Assembly (NCBI GenBank): GCA_002159075.1
Contig: LZRT01000086.1
Span: 1 to 64,000 of the forward strand
From: Bacillus thermozeamaize
GTDB lineage: Bacteria > Bacillota > Bacilli > ZCTH02-B2
DNA: 64,000 nt
Direction: 5' to 3'
The notes under the pieces were generated by a model. That model saw only the letters and a program-made list of their open reading frames with translations, was not told the DNA's origin and did not search any database. A program made the translations under genes and the position numbers. Shown here piece after piece: positions 62,482 to 64,000 of this stretch. Every line of letters starts with the position of its first letter. The stretch's first letter is position 1.

Positions 62482-62769
62482 ATGGCTGCGAAGGGAAACA
62501 GGAGAGGATTGCACCGGACAACCGGGACCGGTATTGACGGCGTGGGCACGATCGAGTTCGTCACGGCTTTGTTGTTGCTGTCCGGCAAGTTGGCGGTGGA
62601 TGGCATTCTCCTGCGGCGGGTGGGTCACTTGACGATCTTTGTCATCGGAAAATACCGCGACAACTTTTTGCGCGACATCGACAAGGAGAAAATCGCGAAA
62701 ATCATAAGGAGTCATGATTCCCGTTCGCTCCAAGATTTGTTTGAGGCGTACAGAAAAAGCATCCAATGA
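62482..62769 (+). CDS. Hypothetical protein, 95 aa
   Basis: 95 residues from ATG 62482 with GAAGGA just upstream. A basic, Gly-rich N-terminus (AAKGNRRGLHRTTGTGIDGV) is followed by a moderately hydrophobic helix (EFVTALLLLSGKLAVDGILL) and a charged C-terminal helix. No family recognised. It may form a unit with the 43-residue membrane peptide 42 bases downstream. Confidence 0.55.
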   Translation: MAAKGNRRGLHRTTGTGIDGVGTIEFVTALLLLSGKLAVDGILLRRVGHLTIFVIGKYRDNFLRDIDKEKIAKIIRSHDSRSLQDLFEAYRKSIQ

Positions 62770-62811
62770 CCGTGAATGCCGAATCCTTGCTGGAGGAAGG
62801 AAGGTGTCCAG

Positions 62812-62943
62812 ATGAGCGCTGCCAATAAGAATGGGGGTGCCGCGTTATCTTTCCCCATCCTGATCTTTTTGCTTGTAACCATTTTCTTTTTTGGCGAGGA
62901 GAATCCCAGAGAGATGCAGAAACTGCTGGGCTTTTTGGATTAG
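62812..62943 (+). CDS. Single-span membrane peptide, 43 aa
   Basis: 43 residues from ATG 62812 with GGAAGG upstream. One membrane helix (LSFPILIFLLVTIFFF) lies between a short polar N-terminus and an acidic tail (GEENPREMQKLLGFLD). Length and form resemble small sporulation or membrane-regulator peptides, but no family can be named. Confidence 0.55.
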   Translation: MSAANKNGGAALSFPILIFLLVTIFFFGEENPREMQKLLGFLD

Positions 62944-63088
62944 CTGTGCGGGCTTTCCGGTTTTAATGTGCGAATTGTTCCGCACTTGACGGGAGAATCC
63001 CACAAGGAGAATAATAAAAATCGAGTGAGAACAGAACATGCACTGCTGATAATGATGAAGCCGTGGTTTTGGAAGGGGGTTGAAACAG

Positions 63089-63382
63089 TTGAGCAAGATC
63101 ACGCGCGAACAAGTGCAACATGTGGCCAATCTGGCCAGGCTGCAGTTGTCTCCTGAGGAAGAGGATCGGTTTACCCGCAACCTGAACGATATCCTTTTGT
63201 TTTTTCACAAATTGAACGAACTGGATACCCAGGACGTGCCTCCTACCAGTCACGTGTTGGAAATCACCAATGTCATGCGGGAAGACAACGTAAGACCTTC
63301 CTGGCCGCGGGAGGAAGTGTTGAAAAACGCTCCCGACCATGAGAACGGTATGTTCCGGGTACCTGCTGTCATCGAAGAATAG
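63089..63382 (+). CDS. gatC: Asp-tRNA(Asn)/Glu-tRNA(Gln) amidotransferase subunit C
   Basis: 97 residues from TTG 63089, nine bases after AAGGGGG; a TTG three codons earlier is too close to it. Family motifs: [35 protein letters not shown], and the C-terminal [20 protein letters not shown]. GatC bridges GatA and GatB in the transamidosome that makes Gln-tRNA(Gln). gatA follows after 13 bases. Confidence 0.95.
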   Translation: MSKITREQVQHVANLARLQLSPEEEDRFTRNLNDILLFFHKLNELDTQDVPPTSHVLEITNVMREDNVRPSWPREEVLKNAPDHENGMFRVPAVIEE

Positions 63383-63395
63383 GGGGTTTGCGCAG

Positions 63396-64000
63396 ATGTC
63401 TCTGTTGGAAAAACGCCTGACGGAGATCCACAGCGATTTACATAACAAGGAGTATACCGTCTCGGACCTGGTTCGGGAGTCGCGCCAGAGAATTGATGCT
63501 GTGGACGGAAAAGTGAAGGCTTTCTTGAGCCGGAATGAAGCAGCCGAGGAACAGGCAAAGGAACTGGACGGACTGCTTTCCGAAAAGGAAGCTGTCGGGA
63601 TTTTGTTCGGTTTGCCTGCGGGTATTAAAGACAATATTGTCACCAAAGGAATGAAGACCACTTGCGCGAGCAAGATACTGGAAAACTATGAGCCGATCTA
63701 CGACGCGACGGTGATTGAACGTCTCAAAGCTGGACAAGCCGTCGTCATGGGCAAATGCAACATGGACGAGTTTGCCATGGGCTCTTCTACGGAGAATTCC
63801 GCCTTTCAACTCACCTGCAATCCCTGGAACCTCGAATATGTCCCGGGTGGTTCCAGCGGCGGATCGGCAGCGGCTGTGGCAGCCGGGGAAGTTTATTTTG
63901 CGCTTGGCTCGGACACCGGCGGATCGATCCGCCAGCCGGCAGCCTTTTGCGGCGTGGTGGGACTGAAGCCGACATACGGACTGGTTTCGCGTTTCGGTTT
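63396..64000 (+). CDS. gatA: Asp-tRNA(Asn)/Glu-tRNA(Gln) amidotransferase subunit A, 5' part
   Basis: The frame from ATG 63396 runs open to the window end (about 201 residues of an expected ~485). Amidase-signature elements are present: catalytic lysine in [13 protein letters not shown], serine segment [16 protein letters not shown], and [20 protein letters not shown]. GatA hydrolyses glutamine and passes ammonia to GatB. The 3' part is outside the window. Confidence 0.96.
   Translation, partial: MSLLEKRLTEIHSDLHNKEYTVSDLVRESRQRIDAVDGKVKAFLSRNEAAEEQAKELDGLLSEKEAVGILFGLPAGIKDNIVTKGMKTTCASKILENYEPIYDATVIERLKAGQAVVMGKCNMDEFAMGSSTENSAFQLTCNPWNLEYVPGGSSGGSAAAVAAGEVYFALGSDTGGSIRQPAAFCGVVGLKPTYGLVSRFG

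Overview
The window is chromosomal DNA of an endospore-forming member of the Bacilli, probably a moderately GC-rich and perhaps thermophilic Bacillales. The evidence is the gene set (YheB/YheC/YheD, YtrH, YtrI, YtvI, YtaF, Tlp), frequent TTG and GTG starts behind strong Shine-Dalgarno sequences, and a gene order from about 11 to 40 kb that closely follows the ytoI-dnaE-acc-pfkA-pyk-citZ-icd-mdh-phoPR-polA-gapB-nrdR-dnaBI block of Bacillus subtilis. Gene symbols are by family recognition; no database search was run.

Layout. 0-4 kb: a Fur-type iron-siderophore uptake locus, with permeases and ATPase on the minus strand and the binding lipoprotein divergent on the plus strand. 4-11 kb: a minus-strand run of four tandem YheC/YheD-type ATP-grasp proteins followed by a GNAT acetyltransferase, divergent from yheB. 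11-40.4 kb: a dense core block covering a CBS/DRTGG regulator, sporulation membrane proteins, replicative polymerase DnaE, acetyl-CoA carboxyltransferase, lower glycolysis, the citrate-to-oxaloacetate arm of the TCA cycle, PhoP/PhoR, PolA/MutM repair, CoA synthesis, GapB, NrdR and the DnaB/DnaI helicase-loading pair.

40.5-55.2 kb: a tRNA-Ala(GGC) gene marks the point where conserved synteny stops and an accessory island starts. The island is a mosaic. It has AT-rich phage- or plasmid-like genes (HD-domain phosphohydrolase, SprT-like protease, possible integrase tail). It has a GC-rich catabolic cluster (TetR, SDR, HpaB-type flavoprotein, acyl-CoA synthetase) whose other members (thiolase, hydroxyacyl-CoA dehydrogenase, CoA-transferase, nitronate monooxygenase) are truncated or frameshifted. 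It also has a collapsed bacillibactin-type feuA/besA locus. Three copies of one operator motif tie the TetR gene to the remnants of its regulon.

55.2-62 kb: stand-alone accessory functions, namely a chemoreceptor, a TetR-regulated DHA2 efflux pump, a nitroreductase, a hemerythrin, a Crp/Fnr regulator and a cupin. 62-64 kb: core genes resume with tlp and the gatC-gatA start of the Glu-tRNA(Gln) amidotransferase operon, cut by the window end.

The most notable features are the expanded ATP-grasp/GNAT cluster, the shared-operator catabolic island in visible decay, and a PhoR sensor kinase with no extracytoplasmic domain.
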